Positions 24,613 to 32,905 of a stretch of 64,000 bases of DNA are shown one piece after another (positions within the stretch are counted from its first letter, which is position 1; each line of letters starts with the position of its first letter). Location: assembly GCA_900469475.1 (NCBI GenBank), contig UBXG01000013.1, forward strand, positions 1-64,000, read 5' to 3'. The DNA comes from Hyphomicrobiales bacterium (lineage in GTDB: Bacteria > Pseudomonadota > Alphaproteobacteria > Rhizobiales > Rhizobiaceae). The notes under the pieces were generated by a model. That model was not told the origin of the DNA, did not search any database, and saw nothing but the letters and a program-made list of their open reading frames with translations. Both the position numbers and the translations under genes were made by a program.

Positions 24613-25664
24613 CCTTTCTGGCGATCAAGAATATCAGCAAGCGCTATGGTCCCGTCCAGGCGCTCGACAATATCGACCTCACGATAGCTGCCGGCAGCCG
24701 CACGGCCATCGTCGGCCCGTCCGGCTCCGGCAAGACAACGCTGCTGCGGATCATCGCCGGCTTCGAAACTCCCGATGCCGGTCAGGTGGTGCTTCAGGGC
24801 GAAACACTGGCGGATGGAGAGGCCATCGTACCCGCGCATCGGCGCGGCATCGGCATTGTCTCTCAGGATGGCGCCCTGTTTCCGCATCTGAGCGTATCGG
24901 AGAATATCGGTTTCGGCATGGAGCGCGGCGCGCGCGACCGCGATCAGCGTATCAATGCCCTCATCGATATGGTCGAACTCGACCGCGGCATGCTCGATCG
25001 CCGGCCGCATCAGCTCTCCGGCGGCCAGCAGCAGCGCGTGGCGCTTGCCCGCGCGCTCGGCCGCAAGCCGCGGCTGATGCTGCTCGACGAGCCTTTCTCC
25101 GCCCTCGATACCGGCTTGCGCGAAAACATGCGAAAGGCCGTCGCCCGCGTGCTGCAGATCGCCGGCATCACGGCGGTCCTGGTGACGCATGATCAGGCGG
25201 AGGCCCTGTCCTTTGCAGATCAGGTTGCTGTCCTGCGCGAGGGCAGGCTCATACAGGCCGGCACGCCGCAGGCGCTCTATCTCAACCCCAGGGATCGCGA
25301 GACGGCACTCTTCCTCGGCGATGCCATCATATTGGCGGCCGATCTCGATCAAGGTCTGGCCAAATGTGTCCTGGGGCAGATCCAGGTCGGCGCCGGGAAC
25401 CGGCAGGGTCGCACCGACATCATGTTGCGGCCGGAGCAATTGCGCCTCCGGGCGATTGATGAAGCCGGCGCGGGTGCTGCCTGCATCGGCAAGGTGACCG
25501 AAATCGAGTTCGGTGGCGCCGTCTGCGCTGTTACAGTCGTGCTCTCCAACGGCTCCGAGACACTGAATATCAGGAGTTCCGGCGTCGGCCTGCCCGAGGT
25601 CGGCAGCATGGTTTCGGTGAGCGTCATCGGAAAGGCACATGTGTTCGACAGGCTCGACAGCTGA
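24609..25664 (+). CDS. Ferric-iron ABC transporter ATP-binding protein (FbpC-like)
   Basis: The 351-residue ATPase powers the iron importer. Motifs visible are Walker A GPSGSGKTT near residue 39, QDGALFPHL at the Q-loop, LSGGQQQR, and Walker B LLLDEPFSALD followed by the H-loop VTHDQAEAL. The C-terminal third is a TOBE-like regulatory domain, as in FbpC. Its ATG overlaps the permease stop. With the two genes upstream it completes the importer. No terminator was found; the next gene begins 83 bases later on the same strand. Confidence 0.89.
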   Translation: MTFLAIKNISKRYGPVQALDNIDLTIAAGSRTAIVGPSGSGKTTLLRIIAGFETPDAGQVVLQGETLADGEAIVPAHRRGIGIVSQDGALFPHLSVSENIGFGMERGARDRDQRINALIDMVELDRGMLDRRPHQLSGGQQQRVALARALGRKPRLMLLDEPFSALDTGLRENMRKAVARVLQIAGITAVLVTHDQAEALSFADQVAVLREGRLIQAGTPQALYLNPRDRETALFLGDAIILAADLDQGLAKCVLGQIQVGAGNRQGRTDIMLRPEQLRLRAIDEAGAGAACIGKVTEIEFGGAVCAVTVVLSNGSETLNIRSSGVGLPEVGSMVSVSVIGKAHVFDRLDS

Positions 25665-25747
25665 GCGTTAATTCGAGTTGAAGCAGGCGATGCTTTGGGG
25701 AAGATAAGGCGCGCCATCATCGTGCCCCATGCCGAAGGAGTCTCTCC

Positions 25748-26920
25748 ATGTCTTTTCCCCATGAGATCGAGCCGGATCTTGCTTTCCTCACCTCGCTTCG
25801 CCGCAATCTTCATGCGCATCCGGAACTCGGCTTCGAGGAGGAGCGCACCAGCGGCATCGTCGCCACCTTGCTGGAGGAGGCAGGACTGACCGTGCATCGC
25901 GGCCTCGGCAAAACCGGTGTCGTCGGCACGCTGCAGGTCGGCAACGGCACGCGCCGTATCGGCCTTCGCGCCGACATGGATGCGCTCGCCATGCCGGAAA
26001 AGACCAATCGTCCCTATAAATCCACGATCCCGGGCAAGATGCATGCCTGCGGGCATGATGGCCATACGACGATGCTGCTCGGTGCCGCCCGTCATCTGGC
26101 CGCCAAGCGCGGCTTTTCCGGCACGGTGCATTTCATCTTCCAGCCGGCGGAAGAAGGTCGTGGTGGCGCCAGGCGCATGGTCGAAGATGGCCTTTTCGAT
26201 CTGTTTCCGTGCGACGCCGTCTACGGGCTTCACAATATGCCCGGTCTTGCGGTCGACGAGATGGCGGTTGTCGAAGGGCCGCAGCTTGCCTCATCGGATA
26301 GCTGGCGCATCACCTTCCGAGGCACCGGCACCCACGGCGCCAAGCCGCATCTCGGCAAGGACCCGATCACGGCAGCGGCGACCTTCCTTTCCGCGCTGCA
26401 AACCATCGTCGGCCGCGTCGTCGATCCGCTGCAGCCGGCCGTCGTCAGTGCCTGCTCGCTGCAGGCGGGCGATCCCAAGGCGCTGAACGTGATACCAGAT
26501 ACGGTCGAGATCGGCGGCACGGCGCGCGCCTATACGCCGGAGGTCCGCGATCAGCTGGAAGAGGAGATCGGACGCCTGGCGCGTGGGACTGCAAGCATGT
26601 TCAACATTGCCGTCGATTATCAGTTCGAGCGCCGCATCCCGCCCGTCATCAACGATGACGATGCCACGGCGCGGGCGCTGAAGGCTGCGACGGCTGTTTT
26701 TGGCGAGAATGTGCGGACCCGCTTCCCGCCATCGACCGCCGGCGACGACTTCGCCTTCTTCGGCCAGAACGCTCCCGGCTGCTATGTCTGGCTCGGCAAT
26801 GGCCCCGCCGTTGACGGCGCCCTGCATCACAATACGGCCTATGATTTTAACGATGAGGCAATCGCGTCGGGTGTGGCTTTCTGGACGACATTGGTCGAGC
26901 AGGAATTGGGAGAGGGTTGA
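25748..26920 (+). CDS. M20 family amidohydrolase (hippurate hydrolase/amidase type)
   Basis: This 390-residue metal-dependent amidohydrolase belongs to the M20D branch, which removes N-acyl groups from amino acids. Motifs include LHAHPELGFEE, the metal site MHACGHDGHTTMLLG, the catalytic FQPAEEGRGGARRM and the late DDFAFF. The central dimerisation domain spans about residues 180-290. It follows the iron ABC operon on the same strand but has its own ribosome site; iron-responsive co-regulation is possible but not shown. The natural substrate is unknown. Hippurate, N-acyl amino acids or auxin conjugates are all known for this group. Confidence 0.87.
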   Translation: MSFPHEIEPDLAFLTSLRRNLHAHPELGFEEERTSGIVATLLEEAGLTVHRGLGKTGVVGTLQVGNGTRRIGLRADMDALAMPEKTNRPYKSTIPGKMHACGHDGHTTMLLGAARHLAAKRGFSGTVHFIFQPAEEGRGGARRMVEDGLFDLFPCDAVYGLHNMPGLAVDEMAVVEGPQLASSDSWRITFRGTGTHGAKPHLGKDPITAAATFLSALQTIVGRVVDPLQPAVVSACSLQAGDPKALNVIPDTVEIGGTARAYTPEVRDQLEEEIGRLARGTASMFNIAVDYQFERRIPPVINDDDATARALKAATAVFGENVRTRFPPSTAGDDFAFFGQNAPGCYVWLGNGPAVDGALHHNTAYDFNDEAIASGVAFWTTLVEQELGEG

Positions 26921-26961
26921 GACAGGGCTGAACGTGCCTTACCGCGGTATACCGCCTCTTT

Positions 26962-27885
26962 TCAGCGTTCAGCCTCTCGCAGCAATGCGTCGAATATGAT
27001 CCGGCGTGCCCTTTCGGTATCGATTTCCGCGGCGAAATGGCCATTGAATTGCCCATGCGAGGCGCGCGTTTCAACGACCGTGCGTCCACGCGTGTGCCGT
27101 CCATGCAATTCCGCATCGATCCGGGCATGCCGAAGGGCGGTGATGTCAGGTTCGACGAAAATGGCGGCAGCCGTCGGGTCGTAGATCGCCATGGCCGGTC
27201 TGCCGCGGCTGATGGCGATGTTGACATAGCCCTCGAGCAGGTCAGCGAGCAGCTGCGCCTTTTCACCATCATTCTCGCGGATGCGGGCGACATCCTCCGG
27301 CCAGGCCAAGACCTTGCGGCAGATATCGAGATCGATCATGCGCAACGGCAGCTCATGCGCCAGCACAATGGCAAGTGCTTCCGGATCGGCAAAAGCATTG
27401 AATTCAGCCGATGCCGTGTGATTGCCCGCAGTGACCCCGCCGCCCATCCAGGTCAGCTCGTCGATGCGGGCGGCAAGATCCGGCCGTGCCAATGCCAAAG
27501 CGGCAATATTCGTGAGCGGCCCGAGCGCCAGGATGCGTTTCGGCCCGTCGCTGTCGGAAAGCCAGTCGCATAGCGCGGTAAATGCGTCCCTGAATGGAAG
27601 TGGATCGGCCGGCGGCAGGCTTCTGCCTGTGGTCGGAATGCCGGTCTGGCCGAGAATGTTCTGCGCCGTTTCTAGCTTGCGGAGAACGGGCAGCTCGCGG
27701 CCGGTATGGATCGGAAAGGTCCAGTTGAAGACGGCGGCAGCGCTCGCCGCATTGGCCTTAACATGAGACAGGGGTGCATTGCCGCTGACGAGCGAAACGC
27801 CATCGATGACGAGATCCGAATGCGCCACCACCAGAATGGCAGCGATATCATCGAATCCCATATCGGTATCGATCCAGATTCCCAT
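26962..27885 (-). CDS. Nucleoside hydrolase-like protein lacking the usual active-site His
   Basis: This 307-residue protein has the fold of inosine-uridine nucleoside hydrolases, which split nucleosides into base and ribose. The Ca2+-binding N-terminus DTDMGFDD and the later WMGGG and AEFNAFADPEA motifs are present. The late Ca2+ ligand Asp is present in AIYDPTA, but the residue before it is Tyr where many family members have His (HDP). That could shift base preference or weaken catalysis. It is a single gene between two plus- and minus-strand peptidase genes, convergent with the amidohydrolase. It may feed purine bases into salvage. Confidence 0.82.
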   Translation of the reverse strand: MGIWIDTDMGFDDIAAILVVAHSDLVIDGVSLVSGNAPLSHVKANAASAAAVFNWTFPIHTGRELPVLRKLETAQNILGQTGIPTTGRSLPPADPLPFRDAFTALCDWLSDSDGPKRILALGPLTNIAALALARPDLAARIDELTWMGGGVTAGNHTASAEFNAFADPEALAIVLAHELPLRMIDLDICRKVLAWPEDVARIRENDGEKAQLLADLLEGYVNIAISRGRPAMAIYDPTAAAIFVEPDITALRHARIDAELHGRHTRGRTVVETRASHGQFNGHFAAEIDTERARRIIFDALLREAER

Positions 27886-27988
27886 ACTCTATCTCATCGG
27901 TCGCAGCGAAGTGGCACGGCGGCGTTTCCTGCCGCCCTGGTGGGATGGTCGCGGGACGCGCGCAAGCGGTGTTCGTCCCGCGGATCGC

Positions 27989-29377
27989 TTAGCTGGCTAG
28001 CGCATCAAGGATGCGGATCCAGGAACGAATGCCCTTGTGATAGGAGCGCAGCTCGTATTTCTCGTTCGGCGAATGGATGCGGTCGTCGGAGAGGCCGAAA
28101 CCGACGAGCAACGATTCCATGCCGAGCATCTTCTGGAAGTCGCCAACGATCGGGATCGAGCCGCCCATGCCGATGATGAGGGCTGGTTTCGGCCACTCGT
28201 TGGAAAGCGCGGTCTTCGCCTTGGTCAGTACCGGCGAATCGTAGGAAAGCTGGATGGCCGGCGAGCCGCCATGCTCATGAAACTCCACCGAGCAATCCCC
28301 AGGGATCTTGGAACGTACATAGGCGCGGAAGCTCTCGCGGATCGCCGCCGGATTCTGCTGGCCAACGAGGCGGAAGGAGACCTTCGCCGATGCCTTCGCG
28401 GCAATCACCGTCTTGAAGCCGGCGCCGGTATAGCCACCCCAAATGCCGTTTACTTCCGCCGTCGGCCGCGCCCAGGTGAGTTCCATCACAGACCGGCCCT
28501 TCTCGCCCGAGGGGATCGACAGGCCGACTTCGCCGAGGAATTTTTCGGCCGTCATGCCGAGCTTCTCCCAGGAGGCCTTGATATTAGCAGGCGTTTCCTC
28601 GACGCCTTCATAGAAGCCGGGAAGCGTTATGCGCCCCGTCTCGTCATGCAGGCCGGCAAGGATGTCGGTCAGAATGTGGATCGGATTGGCGGCAGCGCCG
28701 CCGAAAAGGCCCGAATGCAGGTCGCGGTCAGCAGCGGTGATGACGATTTCCTCGCCCACCAGGCCGCGCAGGCCTGCCGAAATTGCCGGCGTATCGCCGT
28801 CCCACATGCCGGTATCGCAGACAAGGGCAAAGTCCGCCTTCAGCTCGGCAGCATTGGCTTCAAGGAAGGGCTTGAGCGAGGGCGAGCCGGATTCCTCTTC
28901 GCCTTCGAAGAGGATGGTGATGCGCACCGGCAGCGCACCCTTGGTTTCCTTATAGGCGCGCACCGCCTCGACGAAGGTCATCAGCTGCCCCTTGTCGTCG
29001 GACGTGCCGCGACCGGTCAGGACCTTGCGGCCATTGCCCAGGTCCTTGATCGCGGGAGCGAAGGGATCGCTTTCCCATAGCTCGAGCGGATCAACGGGCT
29101 GCACGTCGTAGTGGCCGTAGAACAGCACATGCGGGGCATCGGCTGTGCCGGCATCGTGATGGGCGACCACCATCGGATGACCGGGCGTGTCGCGCACGGA
29201 GGCCTTGAAGCCGAGCGAATTCAGGTAGGTGACCAGCCATTCCGCCGCCTTGCGGCATTCCGCCTTATAGTCCGGGTCCGTCGAGATGGATTTGATACGC
29301 AGCAGCTCGAAGAGGTTGTCGAGGCTGGAGGGAAGGTTCTGATCGGCGCGGTCGAGAACGGGCGATAGATCGGTCAT
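27989..29377 (-). CDS. M20 family dipeptidase/metallohydrolase
   Basis: This 462-residue cytoplasmic metallopeptidase matches the M20 dipeptidase group (peptidase ArgE/DapE/CPG2 fold). Visible are FYGHYDVQPVDPLELWESDPF with the metal His-x-Asp pair, the GRGTSDDKGQ site, FEGEEESGSPSL with the catalytic Glu, and DRIHSPNEKYEL near the end. The central lid domain lies about residues 200-340. No signal peptide is present. It begins at the ATG at 29377 and is separated by about 200 bases from the divergent GGDEF-EAL gene. It likely cleaves dipeptides or acylated amino acids. Exact substrate unknown. Confidence 0.87.
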   Translation of the reverse strand: MTDLSPVLDRADQNLPSSLDNLFELLRIKSISTDPDYKAECRKAAEWLVTYLNSLGFKASVRDTPGHPMVVAHHDAGTADAPHVLFYGHYDVQPVDPLELWESDPFAPAIKDLGNGRKVLTGRGTSDDKGQLMTFVEAVRAYKETKGALPVRITILFEGEEESGSPSLKPFLEANAAELKADFALVCDTGMWDGDTPAISAGLRGLVGEEIVITAADRDLHSGLFGGAAANPIHILTDILAGLHDETGRITLPGFYEGVEETPANIKASWEKLGMTAEKFLGEVGLSIPSGEKGRSVMELTWARPTAEVNGIWGGYTGAGFKTVIAAKASAKVSFRLVGQQNPAAIRESFRAYVRSKIPGDCSVEFHEHGGSPAIQLSYDSPVLTKAKTALSNEWPKPALIIGMGGSIPIVGDFQKMLGMESLLVGFGLSDDRIHSPNEKYELRSYHKGIRSWIRILDALAS

Positions 29378-29576
29378 ATCCGACTCCTTACGTGAAATTC
29401 GGAGCGACGATAGACCAAAGGCCAGCCGGTTTCGAGGCGTTAAAACCGAAAATTTACCGTAGCTTGCCTCTTTCGATGGAGGCCTGCTCTTATGTGATTA
29501 GTTGCGCATGTAGTTTACAAGTTTTTTAGATTATTAGAAATAACGTCAATCCAGAAAAGTATTCTGGAGACGCGTA

Positions 29577-31919
29577 ATGTTTTCAGTAATTGCATGTATT
29601 CGCGACGCTCATGACTTCAGGCTTATTCTCGTGGCGGCGGCCATCTGCCTCATCGGCAGCCTTGCCACCATGCTTCTTTTTTCGCGTGCACAGGAATGCG
29701 GGTCTCATCAGCGTCGCTACTGGATTGCGGCTGCGGCCTTTGCCAGTGGTGTCGGCATCTGGGCGACGCATTTCATTGCCATGCTCGCCTATGAGAGCAA
29801 CCTTCCCATCTCCTACGGCGTTTCGCTGACCGCGCTTTCGGTGGTCTTTGCCATCCTCGGCTCATGGCTCGCGATTGCCGTTGCCTTCGAATGGGACAAT
29901 CGCGTTTCCTTTACAGTCGGCGGCATGCTGATGGCGTTTGGAATAGCAGCTATGCACTTCACGGGCATGCAGGCCATCGAGGCCTCGGCAAAGCTCTCCT
30001 TCGATATACCGCGCGTCGTCGCTTCAGTCGCCATCGGTGCCGTCTTCTCTTCACTGGCTTTCCTGGTGTTTCGCAGCCTTCGTGGCTTCAGTCGCATCAT
30101 GGTCGGCGCGCTTCTGCTGTTGCTTGCGATTTGCTCCCTGCATTTCACCGCGATGAGCGGCGTGACGCTGACGCCCGAAATTGGGATACCGGGGGCCGCC
30201 CTCGCCATGGATCGAAGCATCCTCGCAGGCATCGTCATGGCTGCCGCGATGGGTCTGATCCTCATCGCTCTCGGCGCCATCTTCATCGACCGTCATCTGA
30301 CCGACCTTCGCGGCTTCGCCAATGCTTCGCTCGAAGGCCTGCTCATCATCCGTGACGGCCGGGTCATCGATGCCAACGAGCGATTTTTCACCATTTCCGG
30401 ATGGTCGCAGCAGCAGGTGGTCGGTGCCCCGCCAGAAACCTTCCTGGCGATCGACATAGATGCCCAAAGTGATGCGGCCATTCCACTGGAGACAACGCTG
30501 TCCGGCTATGATGGCAACGCGATCCCAGTCGAAACCGTGCGTCGCTCCATCACCTATCGCGGCCACGAATGCAGCGTATTGGTCGTGCGCGACCTGACCG
30601 AGCGGCGTCAGGCGCAGCAGATGATCGAGCATCTGGCGCACCATGATATATTGACGGATCTGCCCAATCGCTCGCTGTTCGACCAGCGCATGCGTCAAGC
30701 GCTGCAGGTGGCCAACCGCAGGGGCGGGGAAGTCGCCATCTTCTGTCTGGATCTCGACCGCTTCAAGGCCATCAACGACGTCTTCGGCCATGCGGAAGGC
30801 GATCGCATCCTCTGCAAGGTTGCCGGCATCCTGCAGCGTGCGATCGAGGAGGGCGATACGGTGGCAAGGCTCGGCGGCGACGAGTTCGCCATTATCCAGC
30901 CCAGGCGTCAGCAGCCTGAGGGGGCCACGCGCCTTGCCGAACGCGTTCTTTCGGAATTTGGCATGGAGATGGATACCGCCCGGGATCCGACGGCCGTCGG
31001 CGTCAGCATCGGTATCGCCATCTATCCGCGTGATGGCACGAGCGCCGAGCAGCTTTACGCCAATGCGGATATGGCGCTTTATCGTGCCAAGCATGCGGGC
31101 CGGGGTCATGCCTGCTTCTTCGATGCCGAAATGGACAAGGCCGTGCGCACTCGTCGCCAGCTTGAGAACGATCTGCGTCAAGCCATCCTGCGCCGTCAGC
31201 TCTTCCTGGAATATCAGCCGATCTACGACGTCGGCAGCGACAGTGTCAGCGGTTATGAGGCGCTATTACGCTGGGCGCATCCGGATCGAGGCGTGATCGA
31301 TCCAGAGACGTTTATTCCCATTGCCGAGGAAAGTGGATCGATCGTTGCGATCGGTGAATGGGTGCTGCAGCAGGCCTGCCAGGAGGCGACGCGCTGGAGC
31401 GAGCCCGCGAATGTCGCGGTCAACCTCTCGCCGCTGCAATTCATGATCCCGACCCTCTACGACCAGATCGAACGCATCCTGCGCAAAACCGGCCTCGATC
31501 CGCAGCGCCTCGAACTGGAGATCACGGAGGCGGCGCTGATGCGCGAACGAACGACTGTGATCGCGACATTGCAGCGGCTGCATCGCCTCGGTGTTCGCGT
31601 GGTCATGGATGATTTCGGCACCGGCTTTTCCTCGCTCAGCAATCTGCGCGCCTTCCCATTCGACAAGATCAAGGTCGATCGCAGCTTCACCGGCGCCCTC
31701 GAACACGATCCCGCAGCTCGCTCGATCGTCCGCGCCATCATCGGCCTCGGCCACAGCTTGAATATGCCTGTGGTCACGGAAGGGGTCGAAACGGAAACCC
31801 AGCGCCGCATCGTCATCGAGGAAGGCTGCGCCCAGCTTCAGGGGATATTCTTCGGCAAGCCCGATGTCGGGCCGAGCCAGTTCCAGTCGACTTTGAATAA
31901 GGTGGTCGGCCAGGGTTGA
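29577..31919 (+). CDS. MHYT-PAS-GGDEF-EAL membrane signalling protein
   Basis: This 780-residue inner-membrane protein turns over c-di-GMP. An N-terminal MHYT sensor of about seven helices (residues 10-240) has three repeats of the motif, seen as ATHFIAM, AMHFTGM and SLHFTAM; such domains are thought to bind copper and sense oxygen, CO or NO. A PAS-like region follows (about 255-350), then GGDEF at residues 433-437 and EAL at 561-563. Both active-site motifs are intact, so it may make and break c-di-GMP. It is monocistronic, with the MarR gene convergent downstream. A second EAL protein is encoded at 7726. Confidence 0.93.
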   Translation: MFSVIACIRDAHDFRLILVAAAICLIGSLATMLLFSRAQECGSHQRRYWIAAAAFASGVGIWATHFIAMLAYESNLPISYGVSLTALSVVFAILGSWLAIAVAFEWDNRVSFTVGGMLMAFGIAAMHFTGMQAIEASAKLSFDIPRVVASVAIGAVFSSLAFLVFRSLRGFSRIMVGALLLLLAICSLHFTAMSGVTLTPEIGIPGAALAMDRSILAGIVMAAAMGLILIALGAIFIDRHLTDLRGFANASLEGLLIIRDGRVIDANERFFTISGWSQQQVVGAPPETFLAIDIDAQSDAAIPLETTLSGYDGNAIPVETVRRSITYRGHECSVLVVRDLTERRQAQQMIEHLAHHDILTDLPNRSLFDQRMRQALQVANRRGGEVAIFCLDLDRFKAINDVFGHAEGDRILCKVAGILQRAIEEGDTVARLGGDEFAIIQPRRQQPEGATRLAERVLSEFGMEMDTARDPTAVGVSIGIAIYPRDGTSAEQLYANADMALYRAKHAGRGHACFFDAEMDKAVRTRRQLENDLRQAILRRQLFLEYQPIYDVGSDSVSGYEALLRWAHPDRGVIDPETFIPIAEESGSIVAIGEWVLQQACQEATRWSEPANVAVNLSPLQFMIPTLYDQIERILRKTGLDPQRLELEITEAALMRERTTVIATLQRLHRLGVRVVMDDFGTGFSSLSNLRAFPFDKIKVDRSFTGALEHDPAARSIVRAIIGLGHSLNMPVVTEGVETETQRRIVIEEGCAQLQGIFFGKPDVGPSQFQSTLNKVVGQG

Positions 31920-31926
31920 GGCGCGT

Positions 31927-31990
31927 TGCGCAAAAGTATGAAGCGGCTTTGCGGAAAACCGCTACATGCGTTTCCTGGGATTGCTCTAAA
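31927..31990 (-). repeat. Rhizobial intergenic palindromic repeat, copy 3 (inverted)
   Basis: Read on the minus strand it contains AGCAATCCCAGGAAACG and AGCGGTTTTCCGCAAAG, matching copy 4 at 32783-32848. It fills the gap between two convergent stops, and its GCGGAAAACCGC centre can fold into a hairpin. Confidence 0.55.
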
Positions 31991-32435
31991 GCTGTCTGGC
32001 ATTCTCCAGCACGCGCCGGATATATTCCAGCAGCAGCTCGCGTTCGAATTGCCGGAAATCCTTGAGAAGATCCGTATCGGCGGCCATGGCGGCCTCGATC
32101 GCTTCCGCCTGCATGGCTGCGGCCTTGTTCGTCAGGAAGACCAGTTGCGCCCGCTTGTCCGAAGGATGCGGGCGGCGTTCCACCAGGCCGTCCCGTTCCA
32201 TGCGCGACAGCGTATTGGCCATCGTCGCCTGTTCGATGTCGATCCTCTCGAGCAGCTGCTTCTGCGTCAGCCCGTCCTCGGACCACAATTCGAGCAGGAT
32301 CGGAAACTGACCGGGGGAAAAGCCCAGCGTCGCCGCGCGTTGTTGTAGCGAGCGAGCGAATCCCTTCGCCATCTGACTGGCAAGGTAGGCGGCGGAGTCC
32401 ATCCGATTAAATCCCATGATTGCAAATATGCCCAT
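31986..32435 (-). CDS. MarR family transcriptional regulator
   Basis: This is a winged helix-turn-helix regulator of about 149 residues. MarR proteins usually repress nearby genes and release DNA on binding small phenolic ligands or on oxidation. The HTH lies at LTQKQLLERIDIEQATMANTLSRME, and the wing at RRPHPSDKRAQLVFLT, which is characteristic. The start could be at 32435 or at the ATG at 32417. Its own promoter must lie in the segment right of 32435, next to the candidate sRNA. No neighbouring efflux or catabolic gene reveals its target. Confidence 0.84.
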   Translation of the reverse strand: MGIFAIMGFNRMDSAAYLASQMAKGFARSLQQRAATLGFSPGQFPILLELWSEDGLTQKQLLERIDIEQATMANTLSRMERDGLVERRPHPSDKRAQLVFLTNKAAAMQAEAIEAAMAADTDLLKDFRQFERELLLEYIRRVLENARQL

Positions 32436-32535
32436 AATTCAGGAGCAAGACAATCAGCAATTCTTCGGGTAGATCCCCTCTGAAATAAGCAACTCAGGTA
32501 AATTTTTCACCTTCACAGGTTGCATTTTTTGACAT

Positions 32536-32660
32536 GAAAAAGCCGCCATGGCCTGGAGGGGACGCCATGGCGGCTCATGAAAGAGGGACAAAGGCCCGGA
32601 GAGGGGATAGGCCTTTGTCCTAGTCTGACATGGCGGGGGACAGGCCGGTTGTCAGACCCG
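32536..32660 (-). ncRNA. Candidate alpha-r14 (suhB-like) small RNA with three aSD hairpins
   Basis: Read on the minus strand, three strong hairpins follow in series. H1 pairs GTCTGACA with TGTCAGAC (arms 32623-32657) around CCCCC. H2 pairs GGACAAAGGCC with GGCCTTTGTCC (32586-32620) around ATCCCCTCTCC. H3 pairs AGCCGCCATGGC with GCCATGGCGGCT (32541-32575) around GTCCCCTCCAG and is followed by TTTT, as a Rho-independent terminator. Loops with pyrimidine-rich anti-Shine-Dalgarno sequence in every hairpin are the mark of the alpha-r14/suhB (cuckoo) sRNA family of Rhizobiales. Family membership is inferred. Length would be about 120 nt. Confidence 0.72.
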
Positions 32661-32782
32661 CGGCGTATCAATCGCCGGTGATTAGGATTTGAGGTTTCGA
32701 ATGTGGTTTTTCAAGGGAATGCGCAGATTAGATTGATTAAAAGTTAGTAACGTTTCGGTGAGAGATCTGGTCATCTCATCAA
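32661..32782. other. Intergenic DNA between the sRNA and polA
   Basis: This stretch should hold the sRNA promoter on the minus strand and the polA promoter on the plus strand. TTGATAC on the minus strand ends near 32668 and may be the sRNA -10. I see no coding frame. Confidence 0.3.
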
Positions 32783-32848
32783 AGCAATTCCAGGAAAAGT
32801 GTATCGCGGTTTTCCGTCCGGAATTGCATAAAAGCAGAAGCGCTCTAG
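32783..32848 (+). repeat. Rhizobial intergenic palindromic repeat, copy 4
   Basis: GCAATTCC and GGAATTGC form the outer arms, and GGAAAA/TTTTCC the inner arms, of a long hairpin. It is the best-conserved copy here; related copies are at 12105, 14603 and 31927. It lies about 60 bases before polA. Confidence 0.65.
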
Positions 32849-32905
32849 CCTGCAAAACCGAAGTTTATATGGACGTTGGAAGTGCGTCACGCTATCCATG
32901 CTTCC

